A stretch of DNA of 64,000 bases from Calothrix sp. NIES-2098 (GCA_002368175.1 AP018172.1:5397001-5461000); one strand, 5' to 3'; shown: positions 19,676 to 29,383, counted from the stretch's first letter. A program made the numbers and translations. The notes: generated by a model not told the origin, from the letters alone.

Positions 19676-20371
19676 ATGTTTAACTCTGCTGTGTGGAGAT
19701 ATTTCCAGTCTTTCCTGACCTTCTTAAAGCATCTGATTGTTCGCCGTCGTGCATCTTTGGCGTTGCTTGCGATCGGAGTTTTTTTACCTCTACAGGTATT
19801 TGGAGAGTTAGCAGAAGAAGCCTGGAAGAACGAAGGCGGTTTTGCTTGGGATGTACCTATCTTGTTAGCAATTCACTCAACAGCACAACCGCAACTAGAT
19901 GTTTTCGCTTCTACATTTACCAAATTGGGTGTATTCTGGGGTGTGTTTCCGGTTGCAAGTGCGATCGCGCTATTTATGTTTATCCGAAGACGATGGCGCG
20001 AACTTGCTTACTTCATCACCACTTTGCTGGGAAGCATCCTCATTAACCGAACAGCGAAGGTACTTTTGCATCGAGTTCGTCCGCACCTATGGCAATCACC
20101 CTCCCCAGAATTTGACTACGGATTTCCTAGCGGCCATGCAATGTCAAGTATGACTTTAGTAGCAGCCTTGGTGATTTTGACTTGGGGTAGTCGCTGGGGA
20201 ATGCTGGTTCTGATTACCGGAGGCCTATTTGTCTTGGTAATTGGCTGGACGCGGCTATATCTGGGAGTTCACTATCCCAGTGATATTTTAGCGGGCTGGA
20301 TGGCTTCAGTTGCCTGGGCAACTGGAGTTAGTCTACTCATCAAACCCTATAGAACCAGGCGTCAGGAATAA
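19676..20371 (+). CDS. PAP2 family phosphatase
   Basis: Integral membrane phosphatase of the PAP2/PgpB type, probably acting on a lipid phosphate at the outer face of the membrane. It shows all three motifs: KVLLHRVRPHLW, PSGHAMSS and SRxxLGVHYPSD (here TRLYLGVHYPSDILAGW), with about five membrane segments. A TTG at 19646 would add ten residues. I prefer the ATG at 19676 (MFNSAVWRYFQ). The motifs are complete, so activity is expected. The substrate (undecaprenyl, phosphatidate or phosphatidylglycerol phosphate) cannot be told. A second, domain-fused PAP2 lies at 58723. Confidence 0.9.
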   Translation: MFNSAVWRYFQSFLTFLKHLIVRRRASLALLAIGVFLPLQVFGELAEEAWKNEGGFAWDVPILLAIHSTAQPQLDVFASTFTKLGVFWGVFPVASAIALFMFIRRRWRELAYFITTLLGSILINRTAKVLLHRVRPHLWQSPSPEFDYGFPSGHAMSSMTLVAALVILTWGSRWGMLVLITGGLFVLVIGWTRLYLGVHYPSDILAGWMASVAWATGVSLLIKPYRTRRQE

Positions 20372-20390
20372 GACTGCATATTTTGGGTAA

Positions 20391-20888
20391 TTACCATCCC
20401 CAACTACCAGGAATACCTTTAAACGGCCCGACTATATCGCTAGTAATCCAGCCACCGTAAAAATTACCTGGTTGCGGTTGTACCTTTTCTCCATCAACAT
20501 AGCAAGCATCCATAACATGGGCGTAAAAAGCTACATAGTCTTTAATAGATGCAAACGCTGGTGTGGGACTGGGGTAGAACCAAGCAACATTCTGGGCTTC
20601 TTTATCACCAACGCGAATAGTGTAATAACCTGCACGTCCTTTCCATTCACAAAAGCTAGATTGCGGTGTCAGGAGCAGGTATTCCATTTTGATATCAGCA
20701 GGCGGAATATAGTATACAGGTGGGTGGCTAGTTTCTAAAACCCGCTTGGCAGAGTGAGTATCGACAATCGTTATCCCATTGAAAATAATTTGAATATGTT
20801 TATTTGTATCCTCAAGCCTTGGAGGACGGGGATAATCCCAAACTGACTCTTGTCCGGGAGATGGTTCGATACGTTGAGGATAAACCAT
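20391..20888 (-). CDS. DUF427 family protein (long form)
   Basis: 165 residues with one DUF427 domain (about 30-135) bearing FNGITIVDTHSAKRVLET, YIPPADI, CEWKGRAGYYTI and AWFYPSP, plus N-terminal (RIEPSPGQESVWDYPRPP) and C-terminal (GNFYGGWITSDIVGPFKG) extensions typical of the longer subfamily. Function unknown. It differs clearly from the 94-residue paralogue at 7751-8035, so the two are old relatives rather than a recent duplication. Located downstream of the HlyD gene but separated by a terminator-like hairpin. Confidence 0.85.
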   Translation of the reverse strand: MVYPQRIEPSPGQESVWDYPRPPRLEDTNKHIQIIFNGITIVDTHSAKRVLETSHPPVYYIPPADIKMEYLLLTPQSSFCEWKGRAGYYTIRVGDKEAQNVAWFYPSPTPAFASIKDYVAFYAHVMDACYVDGEKVQPQPGNFYGGWITSDIVGPFKGIPGSWGW

Positions 20889-20960
20889 AGTTACAATTCA
20901 AAATTCAAAAGTAAGAAATTTACTACTTGTTAATTTCCTTAACAAACTTATTATAAATAA

Positions 20961-20989
20961 GCTGTTGTACATTTTTGATGCACAACAGC
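20961..20989 (-). terminator. Terminator-like hairpin after the HlyD gene
   Basis: GCTGTTGT...ACAACAGC with further pairing toward a small loop. On the minus strand it is followed by TTATTTATAAT, so it may end the ABC/HlyD transcript. Confidence 0.5.
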
Positions 20990-21025
20990 AAAAGGAAGAC
21001 GATCGAGACAATACTAAAATTTGGC

Positions 21026-22609
21026 TTAACGTACTTCTTTGAGGCTCTCAACTTGCTTGGTAAATAACTCAGTAAATAGACTCATTACTGACCGTTCTTC
21101 GCGAACTTTAATATTGGCACTGATTGACATACCCGACTGTAAATGAATTTGTTTGCCCTTAATATTTAAGGATTGTTGATCTAAACTCACTCGTGCAGGA
21201 AAGCGATAAAACTGATGTGTTTGATCTGGAGGTAATGCATCAGAACCAATTTCAAGAACTCGTCCTTTAATGTCGCCAAATTCGCTGAAAGGAAAAGAAT
21301 CAATTCTGACATCCACTTTCATATCTTTGCGGACGAAACCAATATCTTTGTTCGTGATGAAAACTTCCGCAATATATTTTTCATTCGGTACGATTTGCAA
21401 AAGTTTTTGAGTGGGATTAGCTACAAATCCTGGATTTTTAGCTTGCAAATCAAAAATAGTTCCACTGACAGGAGCGCGCAGTTCTTGATATTTAACATTC
21501 ATCTGCGTTTGCGAAATCTTGCTATTGACATCTGCTAAACGCTGCTCATTTTCCAGAATCACTTTCATGAATTGGCTATCGATGTCAGCAATGCGCTGTT
21601 TATTTTGAGAGATTTTTTCTAAAATATCTTTATCTGACGCTGCTACAGTATTGGTTAACTGTTGTTGTCCTTTTTCAATATCAAATTGAAGGCGTTTTTC
21701 TTCTTCACCTAATTGTGCTATTTCTGCCCTTAGATTTTGTACCTGTTGTTGCTGGTTAAGATACTGAAGTTGAGAAATCCCACCTTCTTCTGCTAATGTT
21801 TTGACTTTTCCTAAAATCTTATCTTGGATAGCTAAACTTGCTTCAGTATCCTGCTTTTTGACTTGAGTTTGCGCCAGCTGCTTTCTAGTTTTTTCAACTT
21901 CCAACCTGGCCGCTGAAGCTCGAGAATCTAATTCTCTTCTGGCGACTTCTAGACGTTGTGACTCATCAGTACCTATTCCCGGTTCTGTACCATATCTTTT
22001 TAATTGAGAGCGCAACAATTCATTTTCTGAAACTAATGCTGCTCGACTTTTGAGAAGGAAAGCTGTTTCTTGAGGTAATTTACCACGCAAAAATTCTAAC
22101 TCAGAGGCTGCGGCAAAGCTTGCTCCCATCAAGCGGCGATAAATTTGGTTTTCTTGAATTAAAGCAGTACGAATTTTGTATAGAGAATTTAATTCTGCAC
22201 GGGTGGCGATGGAATCAAAAGTTACTAGTAAATCTCCAGCTTTTACTTCTTGACCATCTTTTACAAAGACTTCTTTCACAACTCCACTCACCGGAGCTTG
22301 CACTTCTTTAACTGTTCCCTCTGGCTTTAACTGACCTGCGGCTGGTACTACTTGCTCAATTTTGGCAAAACAAGCCCAAGCAACCCCAAAACAGGCCAAA
22401 GCCATGAGAGATATCATGATTGTGCGCGACCAAACTGGAGATTGACGCAGTACAACAGCTTGCTCAAAGTTAGCTTCTTGGAAGTTAAAATTAGTCTGTT
22501 TAGGAGCTTTTGCAGTTGATGTTAATACCCGTGAATCTGTTGGTGCTTCATGATTATGTCGCCCGTTGCCATTCATGCCATTAAAATTATTTCCATTAAG
22601 TTGAGTCAT
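21026..22609 (-). CDS. HlyD family periplasmic adaptor of a type I exporter
   Basis: Membrane-fusion protein linking an inner-membrane ABC exporter to an outer-membrane channel. From the chosen ATG it has a Gly/Asn-rich cytoplasmic N-terminus, one membrane helix (about 70-90), a split lipoyl/barrel-sandwich (GTVKEVQAPVSGVVKEVFVK and ELRAPVSGTIFDL) around a coiled-coil hairpin of about 200 residues, and a beta-barrel end (GMSISANIKVREERS). The TTG at 22654 would add 15 residues. The ATG at 22609 gives MTQLNGNNFNG, which I prefer. Its partner ABC gene ends 96 bp upstream, forming a two-gene export operon. The cargo is unknown. Confidence 0.92.
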   Translation of the reverse strand: MTQLNGNNFNGMNGNGRHNHEAPTDSRVLTSTAKAPKQTNFNFQEANFEQAVVLRQSPVWSRTIMISLMALACFGVAWACFAKIEQVVPAAGQLKPEGTVKEVQAPVSGVVKEVFVKDGQEVKAGDLLVTFDSIATRAELNSLYKIRTALIQENQIYRRLMGASFAAASELEFLRGKLPQETAFLLKSRAALVSENELLRSQLKRYGTEPGIGTDESQRLEVARRELDSRASAARLEVEKTRKQLAQTQVKKQDTEASLAIQDKILGKVKTLAEEGGISQLQYLNQQQQVQNLRAEIAQLGEEEKRLQFDIEKGQQQLTNTVAASDKDILEKISQNKQRIADIDSQFMKVILENEQRLADVNSKISQTQMNVKYQELRAPVSGTIFDLQAKNPGFVANPTQKLLQIVPNEKYIAEVFITNKDIGFVRKDMKVDVRIDSFPFSEFGDIKGRVLEIGSDALPPDQTHQFYRFPARVSLDQQSLNIKGKQIHLQSGMSISANIKVREERSVMSLFTELFTKQVESLKEVR

Positions 22610-22705
22610 AGGGATTTTTAGATTTTGAATTAGTAATTGTTTATTATTTATCAAAGATAAATTATTAGTTATTAAGTTGGTTCTTAATAACTAATAACTC
22701 ACTTA

Positions 22706-25705
22706 TTACAGGTTAACTTCTTGCTGCTGATAAAGGTAGAAATAATGCCCTTTCGCAGCCATTAACTCTTGATGGCTTCCTTGTTCTGTAATTCTGCCGT
22801 TATCCATGACGATAATTGTATCTGCATGACTAACGGTACTCAGGCGGTGAGTGATAAAAAATACCGTACTCCCTTTAAATTCCTGAGCTAAATTGAGGCA
22901 GACTTGTCGCTCTGTAGGGTAATCTAGAGCGCTAGTAGCTTCATCTAAAACTAATAACTTGGGTCTTTGTAAAACAGACCTGGCGATCGCAATTCTTTGT
23001 CTTTGTCCGCCCGAAAGCGCTGCACCCCGTTCGCCTACACGGGTATTGTAACCGTTAGGCAGTCCCATAATAAATTCGTGGGCAGCGGCAATGCGCGCCG
23101 CTTCGATAATTTCTTCGGTTGTCGCATCAGGATTAGTCAGAGCAATATTTTCCTGAACTGTACCGTCAAACAACAGCGGATCTTGCGGTACTACACCCAT
23201 CTGTCGTCGCAGCGAATAAAGTTCTACTTTGCCAATATCGTAACCATCTATTAAAATCCTGCCAGACTCGACCTCATAAAGTCTCAGCAGTAACTTCATC
23301 ATCGTACTTTTACCAGATCCACTCTGTCCGACAATGCCGACAAATTCACCCGCTGGAATCTCAACATTGACGTTAGAAAGTTGCAATGGCCCGCTAGCAG
23401 CAAAGCGGAAGGAAACGTTTTCATATTTCACTGCTCCCACAATTGCGGGTAAGGGAATGTTTTGACGATTGCTTTCTGCTTCTTCTGGGGTATCGACAAT
23501 ATCGCTTAAGCGTTCTAAAGATAAGGCTGTTTCTTGGAAGCTTTGCCAAAGTTGAGCCAAACGCAATATCGGGCTGGTAACGTAACCAGAGATAATTCTA
23601 AAGGCGATTAATTCACCTAAGGTTAATTCGCCTTTAAGTACCAAATAAGCTCCTACCCACAACACTAGTAAACTACTGAGTTTGTTAAGAAAGTTACTTG
23701 TAGAATTAGCCAGTGTAGAAGTAACAACAGTTTTAAAACCAGCGGCGACATAACGAGCATAACGCTCTTGCCAAGAAAAGCGCGATCGCAATTCGATATT
23801 TTGCGCTTTTACTGTTTGAATTCCCGACATCACCTCAACTAAATAAGACTGAGTTTCGGCGTTTCGTTCGGCTTTGCTACGCAACTGTCTGCTCACCGTA
23901 GGAGAAGCAATTAAAGTGATGACGACAAAGACAGGAATTGTGCCCAAACCTACTAAGGTGAGTTGCCAACTATAAAACAGCATGACGATGATATAAACCA
24001 CCGAAAATACTGCATCTAATCCCACTGTTAAAGCTGTACCAGTAAGGAATTGTCGGATATTTTCTAGTTCGTTGATCCGAGTAGATAATTCACCTACTGG
24101 TCGGCGTTCAAAATAGCGTAGTGGTAGGCGGAGTAAGTGGTCAATAATTTGCGACCCCAAACTCATATCAATGCGGTTGGTAGTATCGACAAATAGGTAG
24201 GTTCGCAATGTAGTTAGTATTGCTTCAAATATGCCGACTACCAATAGCAACACACCCAAAACATTGAGGGTGCTAATACTATTTTGAACGATGACTTTAT
24301 CAATAATTAGCTGAATAACCAGTGGGTTAGCTAGTGCTGCCAATTGCACAAAAAACGAAGCAATAAATACTTCTATCAAGACACGACGGTGGCGCGACAA
24401 ATAGGGAATAAACCATCGCAAACCAAAGCGTTCTTGAGGTGTTTCGTTGGTGGTAGACACCAGCAATACCCGCACCTGAGGCGGCATACTAGCTTCATCG
24501 ACTTCTAAGCGAGCTACCAGTTCAGCTGGTTTACAGCGCACAATGCCTTGAGATGGTACACCGACAACTACAGTATTGGCGTCGGCTGCATATAAAACCG
24601 CAAAACTATCACCATAGCGAATCAATGCTGGTGTCGGAATCCGGGTAATCGAGGTAGCAGGTATATCTACTAGATTAGCCTTGAGTCCGATTAACTCCGA
24701 TAGATAGGCACAAAGCTGAAATGATAAAGTGCCTTGCTTTCGCATTTGCTCTGTTAAAATGCGGCGCACTACTTCCCTACGAAATGGGATTTGTAGGTGC
24801 TTAGACAGCATTTGAAAACAGGCAAAGGCGGAATTTATCTCCCCAGTACCGCGGAAGAAAGGATATTTTAGGTGTTTTTGTGTACTCTTAGATGCAGATG
24901 ATAAGGGTACTTCTTCCTCAGTGGCGTAGGGAATATCTAGTGCATCTGCAATTTGTGGTCTGGTATCGTTTACCTGCTGAAGTTGGGCTGGTTGATTATT
25001 CAGGAAATATAAATCTGATGGTTCTAAACCAATCAAGCGTATAGAATTTGGCCCTTGAACTTCGATGGGGCCGCCATCAGTTAGTTCTAAACGCGAACCT
25101 GTAGATAAATTCTTGACTGTACCGCTACCACTGACAAACCAAATACTTTCCCGATCGAGTTGGTAAGATGGATTTCTTCCCGGCGGAAGGTAATGTACTT
25201 TCGCGTCTGGTAAAGCTTGTTCTGAAAGTTCTTTGAGATTAGCACTAGCTAAAGCTTGCTGTTCTAATTGCCAACCTAAGACATCAAAAACTTCAATAAT
25301 ATGAGCGCGGTTTTTACGGGTATTGGCAAAAGCTGGGTATGCAGAGAGTAGCCGTAAATATTCAACCGTACTTAAGGTTAAACATACTATTTCCGTGGAG
25401 GCGATCGCAGTTTCGCAAGCAACCTGACGCAAAAAACCGATTTCACCTAGGATTTCTCCTGGTTGCAGCAACTTTAAGGTTACTGGCATTTGCGTCTGGG
25501 GATCGTATCCTAAAAGGCGTACTTGTCCTTCATAAATGATTGTGATTCGTTCTGGAATTACTTCTTTGCCGATAATTTTTTGACCTATGCGGTAGCGCCA
25601 AGCTTGTAGTTGTTGCGATAGATTCGCAATCTCTTCACTAGGTAATTGGTCAAAACCTTCAACGGTACGCAGAAATTCTTCAAAGGCGTTCTTAATATAA
25701 GTCAT
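22706..25705 (-). CDS. ABC exporter with cyclic-nucleotide-binding and C39-like domains
   Basis: 999 residues: a cNMP-binding-type domain (about 15-140), a C39-peptidase-like domain (about 270-395), six membrane helices (about 420-700) and an ATPase (about 745-985; Walker A GQSGSGKST, signature LSGGQRQRIAIARS, Walker B LLVLDEATSALD, H-loop ITHRLS). The C39-like domain lacks the protease residues: the catalytic Cys position reads Ser (INSAFACFQML), the His position reads Ser (GDSFAVLY), and the Asp is missing. It should recognise rather than cleave its cargo, as the HlyB CLD does. With the downstream HlyD protein it forms a type I secretion pair. Ligand binding by the N-terminal domain is inference. 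Confidence 0.93.
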   Translation of the reverse strand: MTYIKNAFEEFLRTVEGFDQLPSEEIANLSQQLQAWRYRIGQKIIGKEVIPERITIIYEGQVRLLGYDPQTQMPVTLKLLQPGEILGEIGFLRQVACETAIASTEIVCLTLSTVEYLRLLSAYPAFANTRKNRAHIIEVFDVLGWQLEQQALASANLKELSEQALPDAKVHYLPPGRNPSYQLDRESIWFVSGSGTVKNLSTGSRLELTDGGPIEVQGPNSIRLIGLEPSDLYFLNNQPAQLQQVNDTRPQIADALDIPYATEEEVPLSSASKSTQKHLKYPFFRGTGEINSAFACFQMLSKHLQIPFRREVVRRILTEQMRKQGTLSFQLCAYLSELIGLKANLVDIPATSITRIPTPALIRYGDSFAVLYAADANTVVVGVPSQGIVRCKPAELVARLEVDEASMPPQVRVLLVSTTNETPQERFGLRWFIPYLSRHRRVLIEVFIASFFVQLAALANPLVIQLIIDKVIVQNSISTLNVLGVLLLVVGIFEAILTTLRTYLFVDTTNRIDMSLGSQIIDHLLRLPLRYFERRPVGELSTRINELENIRQFLTGTALTVGLDAVFSVVYIIVMLFYSWQLTLVGLGTIPVFVVITLIASPTVSRQLRSKAERNAETQSYLVEVMSGIQTVKAQNIELRSRFSWQERYARYVAAGFKTVVTSTLANSTSNFLNKLSSLLVLWVGAYLVLKGELTLGELIAFRIISGYVTSPILRLAQLWQSFQETALSLERLSDIVDTPEEAESNRQNIPLPAIVGAVKYENVSFRFAASGPLQLSNVNVEIPAGEFVGIVGQSGSGKSTMMKLLLRLYEVESGRILIDGYDIGKVELYSLRRQMGVVPQDPLLFDGTVQENIALTNPDATTEEIIEAARIAAAHEFIMGLPNGYNTRVGERGAALSGGQRQRIAIARSVLQRPKLLVLDEATSALDYPTERQVCLNLAQEFKGSTVFFITHRLSTVSHADTIIVMDNGRITEQGSHQELMAAKGHYFYLYQQQEVNL

Positions 25706-26387
25706 GCCTAGTTTTGGTAATCAGTTTCAATATCTGTCTTAGTTATTGGTAATTGGCTACTACAGCCTATAGGAGTATTTCCCATGACATACTACACATT
25801 ATCCGGCTTAAAATTTACATTGATTGCAAAGTTTTACTGAAAATAGTTGCGATAGTTGCCATTTTGGTAGTTAAGTAATTTGCCTATTTTACTTAGGTAT
25901 TAGCCTAATCAGATACCCAGTATCAGTAAAGAATTGATATTCCTGGGCTAATTTGTTACATTTAAGGGGGTTACTCGATTGTGTATGCTGAATTCTGGCG
26001 TTAGCGTAGCTCGCCGCAGGCATCGCTTCTTCAAGCATTATCTTTTGTAACGAGAAACACGAGGTTGCAACTGCCTAGTTGCAGAACTGCGATCGTCAAG
26101 AATTATCGAATTGTCCACTTTTATAACCTGTCTCAGACAAGATAGGGGTCAAATATTTAGAAAACTTTGTCAGTTGGTTAAGGTCTGACCATGACAAAAG
26201 GGTTACACTCAAGTAGCAATTCCTTTGAGACATGGGGTACAAGTCAACCGCTACCCTCAGATGTACAGAGGCAAACTCAGCACATTTACGGTTAGCAAGA
26301 TATAATTTTACTCGAAGTTAAACTTTACTTCCTCTATTAAGTAAAGTTACAGTTTAGACTAAAAACTTTAGTGCTTTTCTCTGTTCC

Positions 26388-26427
26388 TAAAAAAGAAACT
26401 CCAGAATTTCTCTCAGTTTTTCTGGAG
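26388..26427 (-). terminator. Minus-strand terminator-like hairpin
   Basis: CTCCAGAA/TTCTGGAG stem with a T-rich tail (TTTCTTTTTT) on the minus strand. There is no minus-strand protein gene just upstream, which supports a non-coding transcript. Confidence 0.45.
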
Positions 26428-26477
26428 GCTTCCGGAGTGGATACAGATGCTTAATACGAATCAATTGTTACTTGCTT

Positions 26478-26644
26478 AACGCTGAATGTCTTTAGGGTAT
26501 ATACCGAAATAGCGGCTCTCAAAGCGGAAAAACCGCATGGGATCTCTAAGTGGGGACAAAAACAAAATAAAACCTCGGCCTGCGCAGGCCGAGGTATAAG
26601 AAGAAAGCTCCGAAATACCCAAATGTCAGATTTTCTTCAGCGTT
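26478..26644 (-). ncRNA. Candidate structured non-coding RNA
   Basis: Nested complementary arms AACGCTGAA/TTCAGCGTT (ends) and GGGTAT/ATACCC close a 167-bp region. Inside it are GCGG/CCGC and a perfect 22-bp palindrome at 26573-26594 (arms CCTCGGCCTG). On the minus strand the palindrome is followed by TTTTATTTTGTTTTT, and upstream lies TATAAAT as a possible -10. A minus-strand small RNA of about 80-90 nt, or a longer rod-like RNA, would fit. The identity is unknown. Confidence 0.4.
26573..26594 (-). terminator. Perfect GC-rich palindrome with T-rich minus-strand tail
   Basis: Arms CCTCGGCCTG/CAGGCCGAGG around CG. The minus-strand tail TTTTATTTTGTTTTT makes an efficient intrinsic terminator likely. 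Confidence 0.6.
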
Positions 26645-26746
26645 GTCGTCGTTCAAATATTTATATTTCTTAGCTTTGTAAGCTTATATTAATATATTTA
26701 ACATATTCTTCATATATCGTCAACTACTTAAAGTTTTTGTAAAGCA

Positions 26747-26779
26747 AAACCCCCAAGTCTGAGTTAGGGTTGGGGGTTT
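26747..26779 (-). terminator. Terminator after the Psb35-like gene
   Basis: AAACCCCCAA...TTGGGGGTTT (10-bp stem, 13-nt loop) beginning 34 bp after the stop. TTTTGCTTT follows on the minus strand. Confidence 0.6.
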
Positions 26780-26813
26780 GATTTGTGAACATTCCAGTAA
26801 GCCACCTTAACTG

Positions 26814-27041
26814 TTATAGGGGCAGATTGCGGCTGGTATAGGCATCCATTGCATAAGCAGGAGTGCGTTGACTATAGTCGATATCTTTACCAGTGAGAGA
26901 TTTGGCTAACTTCTCAAAAGACTCAGAGCGCCAGTTACGCTCGTGGATAGGCTTGGTTTGTTCTCCCAAGAAATAAGCCAAAGTGCCGATAACTGAAGCA
27001 GCTACCCAACCTACAACCAATAACGCAATAAAAATAGTCAT
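26814..27041 (-). CDS. Photosystem II assembly protein Psb35-like
   Basis: 75 residues. One N-terminal membrane helix (about 3-24, FIALLVVGWVAASVIGTLAY) is followed by the conserved FLGEQTKPIHERNWRSESF and a Tyr/Asp-containing tail. This matches my recollection of the cyanobacterial Ssl2148/Psb35 family, a single-helix protein that stabilises the CP47 assembly module with high-light-inducible proteins. The identification is from memory. The ATG is preceded by AGAGG. Monocistronic, with its own terminator. Confidence 0.6.
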   Translation of the reverse strand: MTIFIALLVVGWVAASVIGTLAYFLGEQTKPIHERNWRSESFEKLAKSLTGKDIDYSQRTPAYAMDAYTSRNLPL

Positions 27042-27314
27042 CTCAAACCTCTGTTTAAGTTATGTAACTTTATGTAAATAAATATAACTTTAATTTTACA
27101 AAACTCGCAAGCTAATGTTATGGCGTGCTAGCCGATAAGCAAGGTAGGGTATTCCGTACTTAACAGTGCTGACTAGCTATTTCTCCCTTTCTGGAGTTGG
27201 AGTGATGAGTATTGATGTGCTAAATACTGTCTAGGTCAGTATTTAATTATCTAAATTAAAGTTCAATTTTGCCCTAGAATTGTTAAGTGAATTTGTAAAG
27301 TAGAATTTTATTAT

Positions 27315-27800
27315 TTAGTGAGATGTAATGAACGAATAAACTTCATGCCAATTTTCTATTCCAAGAGCTTGAAGACCCAAGTCAATTGCATTACAAATAG
27401 TTTCATATTCTTCATCATCTTTCATTGAATTTATTGAAAATCTTTCTCCATCAATTAAAGGTTCACCTTCTTCATCCAACAAAACCCAAATTTCATCATT
27501 TTCATCAAATGAAGATATAGGTAAACCTTCCTTGAACAAAATTGAGGAACGATGTCCAATTCTAGAGTCATAGCGCATTACCAGAACGGCAGAAATTTCT
27601 AATGATACTTGGCTAGCTAAATACTCTATCTGTTGAGAAAATATTAATCTATGTCTGTTTTCTTCAAGTTGATAAATAACTAATAGAGATTCATTAATTT
27701 TGATAAATTCTAAAGTTAGCTCTGAAGATATTGTTGCTAGTAAATTTTTAGCTCTATCAAAATCAATCTCACATACAATAGCTTCAAAAACGTTACTCAT
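27315..27800 (-). CDS. Hypothetical protein, AT-rich gene
   Basis: 161 residues, acidic, with no signal peptide or membrane helix. The first half alternates hydrophobic strands (LTLEFIKINESLLVIYQLEE), and the second half is strongly acidic (SFDENDEIWVLLDEEGEPL, INSMKDDEEYETICN). Base composition is lower in GC than the neighbours, which may signal recent acquisition. I do not recognise a family. It could be an immunity-type or accessory protein, but nothing adjacent supports that. Confidence 0.55.
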   Translation of the reverse strand: MSNVFEAIVCEIDFDRAKNLLATISSELTLEFIKINESLLVIYQLEENRHRLIFSQQIEYLASQVSLEISAVLVMRYDSRIGHRSSILFKEGLPISSFDENDEIWVLLDEEGEPLIDGERFSINSMKDDEEYETICNAIDLGLQALGIENWHEVYSFITSH

Positions 27801-27889
27801 ACATTAATTTTCGCTATTTTTGGTAATTTTATAAATAGTCTTCAGTAAGTACATCAGCAATAACAGACGCACTATAACAAAAATTTTAG

Positions 27890-28249
27890 CTAACTAACTA
27901 AAATGCGATCGCCATGACTGGGAGGTTGGGAAATGATCAGGAATTCCAAATCGCGATCGCTTTCATTTAGCATCTGATGAGGAGTCTTAGGAGGAATCTC
28001 TACACCTTGGTGTTGAGAAATAATTTGACGAGAACCATCAATTTCTAAAGTTGCTGTTCCAGCTAAGATAAAGAAAAACTGCCGCGATTGCTGGTGATAG
28101 TGTCTGACTTCCGAGGTTCCTGGTGGCATAATTTCTTGAATCACGCTTAACCCTAGTTGTTTCACAAGATGCCAACCATGACAATTATTACCCCATAAAT
28201 AATGCTCGGCAGATTCTTTGCTAATCATGTTGATATTCAACTTCGACAT
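27890..28249 (-). CDS. Cupin domain protein
   Basis: 119 residues forming one small beta barrel (cupin_2). Motif 1 is recognisable as RHYHQQSRQFFFILAGTATL, with two His and a late Glu-less variant, and motif 2 as GVEIPPKTPHQMLN with the third His. Metal binding is likely. The reaction is unknown, and such single cupins may be sugar or small-molecule binding proteins or isomerases. It lies downstream of petA on the same strand but beyond the petA terminator, so it is probably independent. Confidence 0.85.
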   Translation of the reverse strand: MSKLNINMISKESAEHYLWGNNCHGWHLVKQLGLSVIQEIMPPGTSEVRHYHQQSRQFFFILAGTATLEIDGSRQIISQHQGVEIPPKTPHQMLNESDRDLEFLIISQPPSHGDRILVS

Positions 28250-28286
28250 AGGAATGCTAGCTTCTCTGTTTGCTGCTGATTTTTGA

Positions 28287-28317
28287 TAAAAAAAAAGACA
28301 GGCAATCTGCCTGTCTT
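28287..28317 (-). terminator. petA Rho-independent terminator
   Basis: Perfect stem AAGACAGGCA/TGCCTGTCTT with a 3-nt loop, followed on the minus strand by a run of T, 25 bp after the petA stop. Confidence 0.9.
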
Positions 28318-28342
28318 ATAAATAAATGAATTCGCAAATAAT

Positions 28343-29344
28343 TTAGAAATTCATCTCAGCAGCTTGAACCTTCTCAACCTGCTTCTTCTTCAGAACTAGC
28401 ATGACTTGAGCCATCATCACCAGCGCGATGAATGCAATCAACCATTTGACTCGATTAGCGTCTTGCAATACGATTTCTGCATCTCTTTGACCAAATCCGC
28501 CAACGTTAGGATTGTTAGTCAAAGCATCACCAGCTTTTACTGTTTGCCCTTCGGAAACAATTAATTCTGGGCCTAAAGGAATTGTATCAGTGACAACTTC
28601 ACCGGCGTCGGTTTTGATGCTAACTACATATTTGACGTTGCCATCTCCATCTTCTTCTTTGGCAATCTTGGTAATTGTGCCAGCAGCAGAAGCGTTGTAA
28701 ACCGAGTTGTTGCTCTTTTCACCAGTTGGATAAACTTGTCCGCGTCCGCGATTACCACCTACGTGAACTGAATATTTACCAAAGTGGATATTTTTATCAG
28801 TTGCGGGGTTGGGAGAAAGAACTGGGAAGACGATTTCCTGATACTGTTCGCCTGGTAAGGGGCCGACGATAACGACGTTTTCTTTATCTTCGCTGTAAGT
28901 TTGGAAGTAAGTATCGCCTACTTCTTCTTTCAGTTCTTCAGAAATACGGTCTTCTGGAGCAATCTTGAAGCCTTCAGGTAGCATCAATACCGCACCAACG
29001 TTTAAGCCGACTTTAGAACCATCAGCACCTACCTGCTGGACGCTGGTATCGTAGGGAATTTTTACCACAGCTTTGAACACAGTGTCAGGTAGAACTGATT
29101 GGGGAACTTCCACTTGTGTCGGCTTGGCGGCTAAGTGACAGTTGGCGCAAACAATTCGCCCAGTCGGTTCGCGGGGTGTTTCTGGATAAGTTTGCTGGGC
29201 CCAGAAAGGATAGGCAGCAGCAGATTGTGGCAGGGCTAAATCGCTGGTGAAGTAGAATGTCACGGTAGCGATCGCTATGAGCAATGTTTTGACTATTGCT
29301 CTAGTACTGCGAGTTAACCTCGCTGTTATTGAAGCATTTCTCAT
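28343..29344 (-). CDS. petA: Apocytochrome f
   Basis: Large c-type cytochrome subunit of the b6f complex, which passes electrons from the Rieske centre to plastocyanin or cytochrome c6 in the thylakoid lumen. 333 residues. A signal sequence (about 1-44) ends at AAA before the mature YPFWAQQ, whose N-terminal Tyr amine ligates the haem. The haem-attachment motif CANCH follows. The large domain runs to one C-terminal membrane helix (about 300-320, [20 protein letters not shown]). It lies downstream of petC, the usual petCA order, but the 177-bp gap is filled with repeats. Confidence 0.98.
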   Translation of the reverse strand: MRNASITARLTRSTRAIVKTLLIAIATVTFYFTSDLALPQSAAAYPFWAQQTYPETPREPTGRIVCANCHLAAKPTQVEVPQSVLPDTVFKAVVKIPYDTSVQQVGADGSKVGLNVGAVLMLPEGFKIAPEDRISEELKEEVGDTYFQTYSEDKENVVIVGPLPGEQYQEIVFPVLSPNPATDKNIHFGKYSVHVGGNRGRGQVYPTGEKSNNSVYNASAAGTITKIAKEEDGDGNVKYVVSIKTDAGEVVTDTIPLGPELIVSEGQTVKAGDALTNNPNVGGFGQRDAEIVLQDANRVKWLIAFIALVMMAQVMLVLKKKQVEKVQAAEMNF

Positions 29345-29383
29345 CTCTATAAGGGCAACGATTCTCTCGTGAATTAGTCATTG

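Larger units (their letters stand above)
25706..26813. other. 1.1 kb gene-free spacer
   Basis: No credible coding frame. It contains a common cyanobacterial repeat near 25998-26026 (core TTAGCGTAGCTCGCCGCAGG), a hairpin CTCCAGAA/TTCTGGAG (26399-26427) and the candidate structured RNA at 26478-26644. The first 250 bp upstream of the ABC gene presumably hold its promoter. I see no defined boxes. Confidence 0.6.
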
